Shown here piece after piece: positions 56,385 to 64,000 of a stretch of DNA of 64,000 nt. The notes beneath the pieces are model-generated. The model was not told where the DNA came from. It did no database searches and saw only the letters and a program-made list of their open reading frames with translations. The position numbers were made by a program, and so were the translations under genes. Numbering within the stretch: position 1 is the stretch's first letter; each line of letters starts with the position of its first letter. This DNA comes from UTCFX2 sp963788145. Its GTDB lineage: Bacteria > Chloroflexota > Anaerolineae > Anaerolineales > UBA4823. The stretch is taken from assembly GCA_963788145.1 (NCBI GenBank), contig CAWBFQ010000003.1, positions 1,054,001 through 1,118,000 on the forward strand, written 5' to 3'.

Positions 56385-57530
56385 GTGCTAAAATGTGGGC
56401 TATGGCAAATCTGCAACATATGGCCCGAAGGACCGGTCATCCAAAACGACCAGATCGAAATGAGTTTCACGCTCGAGGATGCTTCCGGCGAGCGCCAGCG
56501 CATCTGGTATCGCTGTTCCGCTGAACACCAACCCGCCGTGGGCGCCGGCTGCGATCCGTATGTTTTGGCGGCCCTCTTCCTCGCGATGCAACAGAAGACC
56601 GATCTGGTGGTTCACGGACAGGTCTCGCCTTCGCTGCTCAAGAACCTGTGCGAATACCAGGCCGCCTGGGTTTGCTGGCAGCCGGAGCGCTATGCTGCCG
56701 TCGAGATCCGCGCCGAGATCGAGCAGGAAAGCGACCGCAAACCGGCTCGCGGCGGGCTGACCAGTTTTTCGGGCGGTGTGGATAGCGCCTTCAGCGCCTG
56801 GCGGCACGCCAACGGGCTGGCAGGACGGCAGAATATCCCCCTCCAGGCCGGGTTGATGGTGCATGGTTTCGATATCCGCCTGAATCAGGCGGAAGTATTC
56901 GCCCGCGCCGCCCTCAAATCGCAGCGGATGCTGGCAAGCCTGGGGTTGAAGCTGATTACGATGTCCTCCAACCTGAAGAAAACCGGCGCTCTGTTTGAAC
57001 ATGCCCATGCGGCGGTGATCGCTTCGTGCATGATGCTGCTGCAGGGCGGCTACGATAGCGGGTTGATCGCCAGCAGCTATCCATACAACGGCCTGTTATT
57101 TCCGTGGGGATCGAACCCGCTGACCGACCGGATGCTTTCCAGCTCGGCTTTCAGCATCATCCACGACGGGGCCGCCTTCAACCGGTTGGAGAAAACCCAG
57201 GCGATCGCGGCCTGGCCTGAAGCGCTCCAGGATCTGCGGGTCTGTTTGCACGGCGAGGAACGGGATGAGAATTGCTGCCGGTGCGAGAAATGCGTGCGCA
57301 CCATCCTGGGATTTCGGGTGTTGGGGCTGGGATTACCGGCCTGCTTCAAGCAAGATGTCGGTCTTCTCCAGGTATTGCGGGTGAAGAAATCCGGCTCGCT
57401 GGTTTCCTACCGCGCACTCCTGGCAGAAGCCCGCGCCCGGCGGCTGCGGCAGCCGTGGGTCTACGCGCTGCGATGGGCGAATTTTGTCAACCGGACGAGG
57501 ATGAACTTGAAGTCGAGTTTGAGGCGGTAG
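56385..57530 (+). CDS. PP-loop ATPase-fold protein with Cys cluster
   Basis: About 382 residues; start uncertain (GTG 56385 chosen; the frame is open from 56307). Residues ~130-145 hold LTSFSGGVDSAFSAWRH, the PP-loop SGGxDS of adenine-nucleotide alpha hydrolases. SLGLKLITMSSNLKK, YDSGLIASSYPYNGLLFPWGSNP and HDGAAFNRLEKTQAI follow as in QueC/ExsB-like proteins. ENCCRCEKCVRTILGF is a CxxCxxC zinc-like cluster. I know this architecture from unnamed sugar/cell-wall-associated ATPase-like proteins, not as QueC itself. It would adenylate a substrate; the substrate is unknown. Confidence 0.65.
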   Translation: MLKCGLWQICNIWPEGPVIQNDQIEMSFTLEDASGERQRIWYRCSAEHQPAVGAGCDPYVLAALFLAMQQKTDLVVHGQVSPSLLKNLCEYQAAWVCWQPERYAAVEIRAEIEQESDRKPARGGLTSFSGGVDSAFSAWRHANGLAGRQNIPLQAGLMVHGFDIRLNQAEVFARAALKSQRMLASLGLKLITMSSNLKKTGALFEHAHAAVIASCMMLLQGGYDSGLIASSYPYNGLLFPWGSNPLTDRMLSSSAFSIIHDGAAFNRLEKTQAIAAWPEALQDLRVCLHGEERDENCCRCEKCVRTILGFRVLGLGLPACFKQDVGLLQVLRVKKSGSLVSYRALLAEARARRLRQPWVYALRWANFVNRTRMNLKSSLRR

Positions 57531-57570
57531 GCGCGGCGCGCCTCAGCGGCTAAAATCCGACATTTGTCCA

Positions 57571-57598
57571 TTGATTTTGATTCAATAATGGATATAAT
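57571..57598 (+). promoter_or_regulatory. Promoter with long leader for the FG-GAP gene
   Basis: TTGATT (57571-57576), 16 bp, TATAAT (57593-57598). The ATG is 218 bp further on, a long untranslated leader with nothing recognisable. CAAGGAAAAAAG precedes the ATG. Confidence 0.55.
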
Positions 57599-57815
57599 AA
57601 TAAGCAAATATTAATCACGCCAAAAAAGTCATCTTACGCAAAATTGATCATAATGAAGAGGGGAGAACCCCGCTCGCTTCAAGCTATTTGAGACCAGCCT
57701 TTGAGCTTGTTTGCGCCATTAAACACCTGAGTTTCTATTAATTAATTTGAGCGGCTAGACGGCCTGGCCAGAGCGTAATTTCATCCTGCTCGTAGACCCA
57801 CAAGGAAAAAAGCTC

Positions 57816-59447
57816 ATGAAAACCAAAAGCACGACTCGCTTCCTGTTATCCATTTGCTTGATGCTGGTATTCAGCATGGCTCCAATTGCAGTTTCATCCA
57901 AGGGTTTCCAAACCCCTAACCAGCCGCTCGGCGCTAACGGGGATGGATTTGCAGACCTGGCGATCGGTATTCCAGACCGGGATTCTGGAGTAACGAACGC
58001 CGCCGGGATGGTTGGCGTGGTTTACGGCGCTGACGATGGATTGGACTATGACACCGGCCAGACCTTCAACCAGAGCACTACCGGAATCAGCGGCTCGCCG
58101 GAGGTTAACGACCATTTTGGTCAGGCGCTGGCGGGCGGGGATTTCAACGGCGATGGCTACCTGGACCTGGCGATCGGCGTCCCCGATGAGGTAGTCGGCG
58201 CCGTTACCTATGCAGGCATCGTCACGATTCTCTTCGGCTCGAGCAGCGGTGTTTCTGGCGCTGGATCACAATATTGGGATCAATCTTATCTCGGCACGAA
58301 CACTGTGGAAACCAGCGATCGTTTTGGCGCGGCGCTGGCTTCCGGAGATTTCAACGGGGACGGCTACGACGACCTGGCTATCGGCGTCCCAGGGCAGAAT
58401 ACTTTGGGGATTGCTCCATATGGCGGCGTCGTGGATGTGTTGTACGGAACATCCAGCGGTTTCGATACGGATGAATGGAGCGCCGTCGCACAGGGCTGGG
58501 GACTCCTGGAAACTCCGGAAGAAGCTGACAATTTCGGCTCTGTGCTGGCCTCTGGCGATTTCAATGGCGATGGCTATCACGATCTGGCTATCGGAGTACC
58601 CAATGAAACGCTCAACGACAGCACCACCCCGATCAGCCACGCCGGGGTGGTCCAGGTCGTCTATGGCAGCGGGAGCGGGCTTTCCACGGATGGAGATGAG
58701 CTGCTGTACCAGGGCCATGACGGCCTCCAGGACACACCCGAAATTAACGACAAATTCGGCAAATCGCTGGCTGCAGGTGATTTCGATGGAGATGGACACG
58801 ACGATCTGGCAATCGGTGCGCCGAATGAAGATCAAAATGGCGCCGATGCCGGGATTGTCCATATCCTGTGGTCAGATTTCTCGGGAATTACAACGGATGT
58901 GAATATGCGAATCTGGCAGGAATTGATCCCTTACCAGACCAACGCAGCGGACGACCTTTTTGGTTGGGCGCTGGCTGCGGGCGATTTCAACGGCGACGGT
59001 GATGACGATCTGGCGGTCGGCGTGCCAGGACAGGCTGTTACCGTGGGCCCCACAACATATCCTGCAGCAGGCATGATCCACGCGTTTTATGGACCCATCA
59101 CATTCGATGATGTTTTCTCAGAATCCAACCCTGTCCCACACGATGGAGACCAATACGGTTTCACTCTGGCTGCCGGGGATCTCGACGGAAACGGTACGGA
59201 TGACCTGGTGGCAAGCGCGCCTTATTACGATTACAGCCCTCCTGGAATAACGAGCTCGGGTGTCTTGTATACAACCTACAGCGATCAGGACGGCCTCGAC
59301 AACTCCATAGTCCAGTTTGGATCGATCCATTGGGTTAACGACTCGCTGCAGCCCGAACTCATGGATCAATTTGGATATGCGCTGGTGGTGCTGGATGAGC
59401 CGCATACGAAAGTAACATTTATCTATCTACCGGTAATCATCCGGTAA
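57816..59447 (+). CDS. Secreted FG-GAP/integrin-like beta-propeller, tail YLPVIIR
   Basis: 543 residues, intact. Signal peptide (LLSICLMLVFSMAPIAVSS). Seven FG-GAP repeats, e.g. FGQALAGGDFNGDGYLDLAIGVPDE and FGKSLAAGDFDGDGHDDLAIGAPNE, each with a DxDxDG calcium loop. It ends FIYLPVIIR, like the YLPLIMR at 32845. Likely a surface or exported protein, perhaps in adhesion; no partner is evident. Confidence 0.9.
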   Translation: MKTKSTTRFLLSICLMLVFSMAPIAVSSKGFQTPNQPLGANGDGFADLAIGIPDRDSGVTNAAGMVGVVYGADDGLDYDTGQTFNQSTTGISGSPEVNDHFGQALAGGDFNGDGYLDLAIGVPDEVVGAVTYAGIVTILFGSSSGVSGAGSQYWDQSYLGTNTVETSDRFGAALASGDFNGDGYDDLAIGVPGQNTLGIAPYGGVVDVLYGTSSGFDTDEWSAVAQGWGLLETPEEADNFGSVLASGDFNGDGYHDLAIGVPNETLNDSTTPISHAGVVQVVYGSGSGLSTDGDELLYQGHDGLQDTPEINDKFGKSLAAGDFDGDGHDDLAIGAPNEDQNGADAGIVHILWSDFSGITTDVNMRIWQELIPYQTNAADDLFGWALAAGDFNGDGDDDLAVGVPGQAVTVGPTTYPAAGMIHAFYGPITFDDVFSESNPVPHDGDQYGFTLAAGDLDGNGTDDLVASAPYYDYSPPGITSSGVLYTTYSDQDGLDNSIVQFGSIHWVNDSLQPELMDQFGYALVVLDEPHTKVTFIYLPVIIR

Positions 59448-59467
59448 GGCGCGCGGCGCGCCTGGTT

Positions 59468-59536
59468 GTAAGGGCGAAGCTGCCGGAGGGGACGTGTCAA
59501 TTTCAGACAAATAGCTCCCGGCAGCTTCGCCCCTAC
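59468..59536. repeat. MITE-like element M, full copy 2
   Basis: GTAAGGGCGAAGCTGCCGG (59468-59486) and CCGGCAGCTTCGCCCCTAC (59518-59536), with GTCAATTTCAGACAAATAGC inside; same as 54561-54630. Confidence 0.7.
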
Positions 59537-59584
59537 GGGTATGATCAAGATTCGATCCAGTCCGTAAGGCGCATCGCATCCATC

Positions 59585-59918
59585 TTACATCTTCTTGTGT
59601 TCGAAAAAATCATCTGGCGAGATGCCCAACTGGCGTAAAATCGCCGGGTCAATTGGCGGTAATTCATCCGACCAACACGTCCACTTTGACGGGAAAATGC
59701 AAGGTTTCGGCTTCCAGGTCGGGGGTGATTCCCTTTTCATGCATCGCATCGAGAAGGGTTTTTGCAATGCTCGGAGCTAACGACAAAACTTCTTCGATCG
59801 TATCCGCCTGGACAAGCAAACCAGCTAAAGCCGGGCTGGTAGCCAGGAAAGTACCATCCTCCACTTGTTCGATCACCAATGGCAATCGAAAGGGAGAGAA
59901 GAGCATTGGATCAGCCAT
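59585..59918 (-). CDS. HicB-like antitoxin, orphan (one frameshift)
   Basis: Starts MADPMLFSPFRLPLVIEQVEDGTFLATSPALAGLLVQADTIEEVLSLAPSIAKTLLDAMHEKGI. FLATSPALAGLLVQADTIEEVLSLAP is the HicB-like fold. The frame shifts near 59668 (PVKVDVLVG to ELPPIDPAILRQLGISPDDFFEHKKM) and ends at 59585. No HicA gene lies on either side; 60-70 bp of noncoding sequence separates it from its neighbours. Confidence 0.7.
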
Positions 59919-60011
59919 TTCTTCCTCACTTTCTGAACTTAGCACAACCGATAACCCTTCGAACTTGATTCTAGCACACCTTTATAGCATTGTCCGGCGG
60001 CGCGCCGCCCC

Positions 60012-60698
60012 CTATGGCGTGGCGGTCGGGGCGGTCGTGGCGGTCGGCGTGGCGGTGGGCGGGTTGGCGACGGTGATCTTCAGGAAGACCGGCTCTTTGA
60101 AGTTGCTCCGCTTTTCGGTGGATAGCACCCAGTCGGTGCGGTAGTCGCCCGGCTTGACCGGCGCTTTCATCGCCAGCGAGATCTCGATCGTGTCTCCGGG
60201 CAGGACCTCCCGCCCGAGCAGGGCTTCCTTGGCCGCCCCGAACGGCTCGCCGCTGTAGTAGCGCAGCAGGTAGCCCGCCGTCCAGGTGGATGCGCCTACG
60301 TTTTTGAGCGTCCAGGTGAGGGTGAAGGCCTGGCCGGGGGCAAAGATGGTGTTATCGGCGATCGATTGGGCTGCCCAGGCGGCCCGGTTTTCCAGTTCCG
60401 GCGTCGGGACGAGGGTGGGCGGCGTGCCGCTCACGGTGGGGGTGGGGAGGAAGGGCAGCGTGGCCGTTACGCTGACTTCGAGGCGCGGCAGGGTGGGGCT
60501 TGGGATCGGCGTCTGGGTCGGCTGGGCCGCCAGCGTCTGGCTGACCTGGGCCAGCACGGTCGCGGCGACCTCGCTGCGGATCGGGTTCAGGTCGAGCGTG
60601 GGAGTGGCTGTTGGGGTGGGTGCGCTGCACGCCGCCAGCGCGATCAGGCTGAAAAGGATTCCCCCTAACGGGAGAAGGATTTTTTTATCTGTCATCAT
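60012..60698 (-). CDS. Lipoprotein with NBR1-type Ig-like domain
   Basis: 228 residues. Lipobox IALAAC. A Pro/Thr-rich linker (PTATPTLDLNP; TPTPTVSGTPP) is followed by IADNTIFAPGQAFTLTWTLKNVGASTWTAGYLLRYYSGEPFGAA and PGDTIEISLAMKAPVKPGDYRTDWVLST, the NBR1 central-domain pattern (Ig-like) typical of Chloroflexota surface lipoproteins. Ends in repeated TATPTA. Function unknown; perhaps surface display. Confidence 0.85.
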   Translation of the reverse strand: MMTDKKILLPLGGILFSLIALAACSAPTPTATPTLDLNPIRSEVAATVLAQVSQTLAAQPTQTPIPSPTLPRLEVSVTATLPFLPTPTVSGTPPTLVPTPELENRAAWAAQSIADNTIFAPGQAFTLTWTLKNVGASTWTAGYLLRYYSGEPFGAAKEALLGREVLPGDTIEISLAMKAPVKPGDYRTDWVLSTEKRSNFKEPVFLKITVANPPTATPTATTAPTATP

Positions 60699-60788
60699 CA
60701 GGTTCCTTTGTCCGCGGCGGGCGCATGCGCAGCCCGCCTGGATATGGTTAACTCGATTCTGCGTTGGTTGGCGGGAATTGTCAAGTGG

Positions 60789-62025
60789 TTAATCCCTTTC
60801 CGCGATCCACTCCCTGATCTGCGACGGCGTGGTCGGTTCGCTGATGGCGCGCAGGTACCAGCGCGGGCGGTTCGGGGCGGTCGGCGAAGAGATCGTTCAT
60901 CAATTGCGTGCCGTAGGCGTAGCAGAAGGTGTAGGCCCGGCGCAGGCGGTCTTTCATGAAATCCAGCATGCCGTGCAGGTTCTCGTCCGATTCGGCTGAG
61001 TAGCGCCGGATGTAGGCGAACACCTCGTCGTCGCTGGCGCGCCGGTCGTACATCAGCATGACCGCGTTGGCGAACAGCCCCTCGATCTGGCGGGTGGTGC
61101 GGGTGATCTGCAACTGGCGGGCGGCGTCATGGGCAGGCAGCCCGGCGCGCGGGTAGATCTCCTGCTCGTACCAGTCGATCCACTGGCGGTCGTCGAAGGC
61201 GGTCTCCAGCGCCAGCATCGCCGCGCCCTCCGAGATCACGCAGGAGGGCGAGTTCGCCATCACCAGGCAGTGTTCCATCCGCCCCAGCCCTTTTTTCAGG
61301 CGCGCCTCTTTGAGCGAGTGCTCGGTGTGATGACCGGGGTAGGTCTCGTGGGCCAGGATATGGATGAAGTTGGTCAGGTATTGGTCGTAGTGGGTGTTGA
61401 CAGCCGCCACGCTGTGATGCTCGCCGCGGTAATCGTGATAACCGGCCCAGGGTTCGGCCGCGTCCGGGAAGATCAGCTCGAGCAAATCGCCGGGCGGCAG
61501 GTGGAACAGCGCGTCGGTGCGCTGGCGCAGCGTCTCGATGGCGTATTCGGACAGCGGCTGCACCCGCTCGGCCGGGACGCGCAGCGCCTGCTCGTAAGCG
61601 GCGTAACGTTCGGGCAGCGAGCCAGTCCCGCCGAGCAGATCGCTCAGTTGCTGGCGCAGCGCCTCGAAATGGGCCTCGTCGATCCATGCGATCGGGACGT
61701 CATACACGCCCGACACTTCCTCGGCCAGGCTGAGCAGCTCGCCCTGCAGGATGCGCAGGGTGGTCTGGGCGCAGATAGCTTCGCGGGCCAGGTAGTCGCG
61801 GCGCTGCTCATCAAGCTCGGCGCAGGCGGCGGTCGCTTCAGCCAGCGCGTCCGCATCCGCCTCAAGCTCGCGCAGCGGGCGCGGCTCGCCTTCGTTCACG
61901 GCGGCCTTCCATTCCGGCGGGCCGTAATAGCCGTCCACGTAACCGTTGTAATGGCGGTCGATCGAGAGCGCCAGGCGCACATAAGCCTGGGCTATGGCCT
62001 CGCTCGAATCCAGTTCTGGCTGCAT
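60789..62025 (-). CDS. DUF885 family zinc metallopeptidase-like protein (one frameshift)
   Basis: Starts MQPELDSSEAIAQAYVRLALSIDRHYNGYVDGYYG. LAHETYPGHHTEHSL is the HExxxxHH-like zinc site of DUF885, with VISEGAAMLALE giving the distal Glu. The C-terminus shifts frame near 60865; the repaired end is REWIAERD with TAA 60789-60791. About 412 residues. DUF885 proteins are M32/M3-related peptidases of unknown substrate. The gene is monocistronic. Confidence 0.88.
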
Positions 62026-62111
62026 CGGGTGGCCTCCTGTTGGAAATGTCCGGGTTGGTGAGCCTAATTATACTCCAGGGAAAAGGGGCGAAGCGGGCGG
62101 GCGTCAACCTG

Positions 62112-62140
62112 TTGATTTCAGATAATCGTTATGCTACAAT
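62112..62140 (+). promoter_or_regulatory. Sigma70-like promoter of the Rieske gene
   Basis: TTGATT (62112-62117), 17 bp, TACAAT (62135-62140). ATG at 62185, with GGAGGC about 8 nt before it. Confidence 0.65.
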
Positions 62141-62184
62141 CGCTTGTGCGGCGCATTCGACATAAACGCTGAATGGAGGCAAGC

Positions 62185-63158
62185 ATGATCCGCAATCAAT
62201 GGTATATCATCCTTGAATCAAATGAAGTCAAAACGGGCAAACCGGTGGGCGTCACCCGCATGGGCGAGAAGCTCGTCCTGTGGCGCGATGGCGACGGTAA
62301 GGTCGTGTGCATGCTGGATCGCTGCCCGCATCGCGGCGTGGCGCTGAGCGCGGGCAAGCTGATCGAGGGCCACATCCAATGTCCGTTTCACGGTTTTGAA
62401 TTCGACAGCAGCGGCAGATGCATTTTGATCCCGGCCAATGGCAAAAACACGCCCGTACCCAAGGTTTTTCAAGCCGCCGCCTACCCCACCTACGAAAACC
62501 ACGGGTTCATCTGGATCTGGTGGGGCGAGCCGCGCCCGCAGCTGCCGCCGGTCTATTTCTTCAATTCGATCGACCCGCAGATGACGTATTCCACCCTGCG
62601 CGATCATTGGGCCGCCCATTACTCGCGGGCAATCGAGAACCAGTTGGATGTGGTCCATCTGCCGTTTATCCACCACAACACCATCGGGCGCGGCAACCGC
62701 ACGCTGGTGGATGGCCCGCTGACCGAGTGGGAGCGCGAGGGCGAGGTCAACCTGCTCAACCTGTGGGTGCACAACCGGTTGGATGACGGCTCGCCGCCGC
62801 TGCGATCCAGCCAACTGCCGCCTCCATACGCGGCCCGTTCTTGCAGTTCTGCTTCCCGAACCTGTGGCAGAACCTGATCAGCGACGATATCCGCGTATTG
62901 ATCGCCTTTGTCCCGATCGACGACGAGAACACCATGATGTACGTCCGTTTCTACCAGCGCACCACGCGTACGCCAGGGCTGCGCCAGCTGGTGAACTGGA
63001 TGGGCGCGCTGAGCAATCTGGTGATCGAGCGCCAGGATAAGCGGGTGGTGGAAACCCACTCGCCCAAGCGCAGCGGATTGCATATCGGCGAAAAATTGAT
63101 CCAGGGAGACGGGCCGATCATCGAGTACCGGCGCAAGCGGGAAGAATTATTGGGGTAA
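62185..63158 (+). CDS. Rieske-type aromatic ring-hydroxylating oxygenase (one frameshift)
   Basis: Starts MIRNQWYIILESNEVKTGKPVGVTRMG. Rieske cluster: CPHRG and CPFHGF (CxH...CxxH), at residues ~48 and ~69. The mononuclear iron site is ENQLDVVHLPFIHHNT (DxxHxxxxH). The frame shifts near 62820 to FLQFCFPNLWQNLISDDIRVLIAFVPIDDENTMMYVRFYQRT and ends IIEYRRKREELLG. About 325 residues. Resembles PobA/VanA-type or Rieske (2Fe-2S) oxygenases; no separate reductase lies adjacent, so its electron donor is elsewhere. Confidence 0.85.
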
Positions 63159-63233
63159 TCTCAGCGCCAGGGTTTAGACAGCCGGGTACGCGGCATTTGG
63201 GATTTTAATGGGCGTCACGACGCTTGCTGAAAT

Positions 63234-63262
63234 TTGCTTTTTGGAATTGATTCCTATATAAT
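63234..63262 (+). promoter_or_regulatory. Promoter of the last gene
   Basis: TTGCTT (63234-63239), 17 bp, TATAAT (63257-63262), 159 bp before the ATG at 63421. No motif was seen in the leader. Confidence 0.45.
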
Positions 63263-63420
63263 CATTAGAATAGCGGCGTTCTGCTTTGCACGCTTGAAAT
63301 ATTTAAATTTGAAGCGGAAACATTGGATACAGGCAAATATTTTAGCTGTGATTATGGAACCTGGAATTGGAGCGCAGTCGTGAAGTAGAAAAATTCTGAA
63401 TACCCGTGAAGGAAATTCAA

Positions 63421-64000
63421 ATGCGATGGCAAGAACAATTTAACGGAGATATCCTGACCTGGTTGTTAGAAAAGGACGATCCGGGCGTTCGGTATCTGGC
63501 TTTGCGCGATTTGCTCGAATTATGTGGGGAAGATCCTGAACTACAGTCTGCCAGGCTTTTGGCTCATAAAGAAGGCCCGATATCCGCCGTGTTAAAGGAA
63601 ATGAACGAGGCCGGGTATTGGGTAGAAGCCGGACCAGGCTACAACCCCAAATATCGAAGCGCCGTTTGGGCGTTGATATTGTTGGGACAATTGGGGGCGT
63701 CGGCAGACATGGATCGGCGCATCCAGCGGGCAGGTCAATATTTGCTCGAAAATGCGCTCACCGAAAATGGCCAATTTACTGCCTCCGGATCGCCTTCTGG
63801 CACAGCAGATTGTTTACAGGGCAATTTGTGTACGGCTCTGCTGGATTTAGGTATCGAGGATCCGCGTTTAGATCAAGCATTCGAATGGATGGCTCGAAGC
63901 GTCAGCGGAGAAGGAATCGCTCCACTTGAAGACAAGAAAACCGCGATGCGCTATTATGCCGGGAATTGTGGGCCGGGTTTTGCCTGCGGGGCCAACAATA
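63421..64000 (+). CDS. Terpenoid-cyclase-fold protein, partial (often misnamed NifH)
   Basis: Starts MRWQEQFNGDILTWLLEKDDPGVRYLALRDLLEL, with GAAGGA upstream. PGVRYLALRDLL, GYNPKYRSAVWALILLGQLGASADMDRRIQ, TADCLQGNLCTALLDLGIEDPRLDQAF and CGPGFACGAN are the family's blocks: alpha/alpha-toroid repeats as in prenyltransferase or squalene cyclase folds. Databases often label relatives 'nitrogen fixation protein NifH' without reason. Still open at the window end; function unknown. Confidence 0.65.
   Translation, partial: MRWQEQFNGDILTWLLEKDDPGVRYLALRDLLELCGEDPELQSARLLAHKEGPISAVLKEMNEAGYWVEAGPGYNPKYRSAVWALILLGQLGASADMDRRIQRAGQYLLENALTENGQFTASGSPSGTADCLQGNLCTALLDLGIEDPRLDQAFEWMARSVSGEGIAPLEDKKTAMRYYAGNCGPGFACGANN

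Noticed and set aside
33942..57815. Integron integrase or attI site
   Set aside because: No tyrosine-recombinase motifs (RxxxY/HxxR) or intI-like frame was found on either strand; it may lie outside the window or be absent.
63421..64000. Nitrogenase iron protein NifH
   Set aside because: No Walker A or 4Fe-4S cysteine motif; the repeats match an alpha/alpha-toroid family that is commonly misannotated.

Overview
The window looks like part of a GC-rich chromosome of a Chloroflexota bacterium of the Anaerolineae type. This is inferred from gene style: large secreted BNR/FG-GAP-like proteins ending in YLPLIMR or YLPVIIR, an NBR1-Ig-like lipoprotein, a GxxExxY gene in its usual repeat setting, a DUF885 metallopeptidase, and many DHFR-like, DinB-like and DUF1697 proteins. 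No rRNA, tRNA or CRISPR array was seen. Many conserved genes carry single-base frameshifts, often explained by one extra base in a short homopolymer. Consensus error is the likeliest cause, so I give joined coordinates for such genes.

Layout. 1-4 kb: end of a YgiQ-type radical SAM gene, a THUMP RNA methyltransferase, and two back-to-back toxin-antitoxin (TA) pairs (PIN toxin with antitoxin, RelE-like toxin with Phd antitoxin). 4-7.3 kb: an FtsX-type ABC exporter whose promoter carries a perfect 9-bp inverted repeat. 7.3-14.1 kb: a type I restriction-modification operon (hsdM, hsdS, a HEPN-like gene, hsdR), all on the minus strand. 14-34 kb: housekeeping and niche genes (GT-C glycosyltransferase, ICMT-like methyltransferase, MFS transporter, M3 peptidase, methyltransferase, split serine hydrolase, GNAT, DHFR-like, DUF1697, cupin, threonine aldolase), broken by a decayed transposase and an MntA-HepT pair.

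34-53 kb is the unusual part. Nearly every gene is on the plus strand, short and unrelated to its neighbours: HEPN-like protein, VOC/PhnB, YdeI/OmdA, two BrnT-BrnA pairs, HicA-HicB, DUF4386, formylglycine-enzyme-like, DHFR-like, PhzF, APH kinase. Several spacers begin with GCCTAAC or GCCCAAC and some end with GTTRRRY. One, at 35635-35694, is a well-formed 60-bp attC-like site that folds as a bulged hairpin. I read this as an integron-like cassette cluster with no integrase in view (CALIN-like). Three spacers also share a ready-made promoter (TTGATT, 17 bp, TATAAT), and an IS1182-type element sits in the 3' core of one attC-like site. A family of EcoRI-like palindromes with compensating stem changes, and a MITE-like family, are scattered from 40 to 60 kb.

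53-64 kb: a second, inverted copy of the cupin segment, a lipoprotein, a PBECR-like/DUF2283 pair, a PP-loop ATPase-like protein, an FG-GAP protein, an orphan HicB, an NBR1 lipoprotein, a DUF885 peptidase, a Rieske oxygenase, and the start of a terpenoid-cyclase-fold protein that runs off the window.
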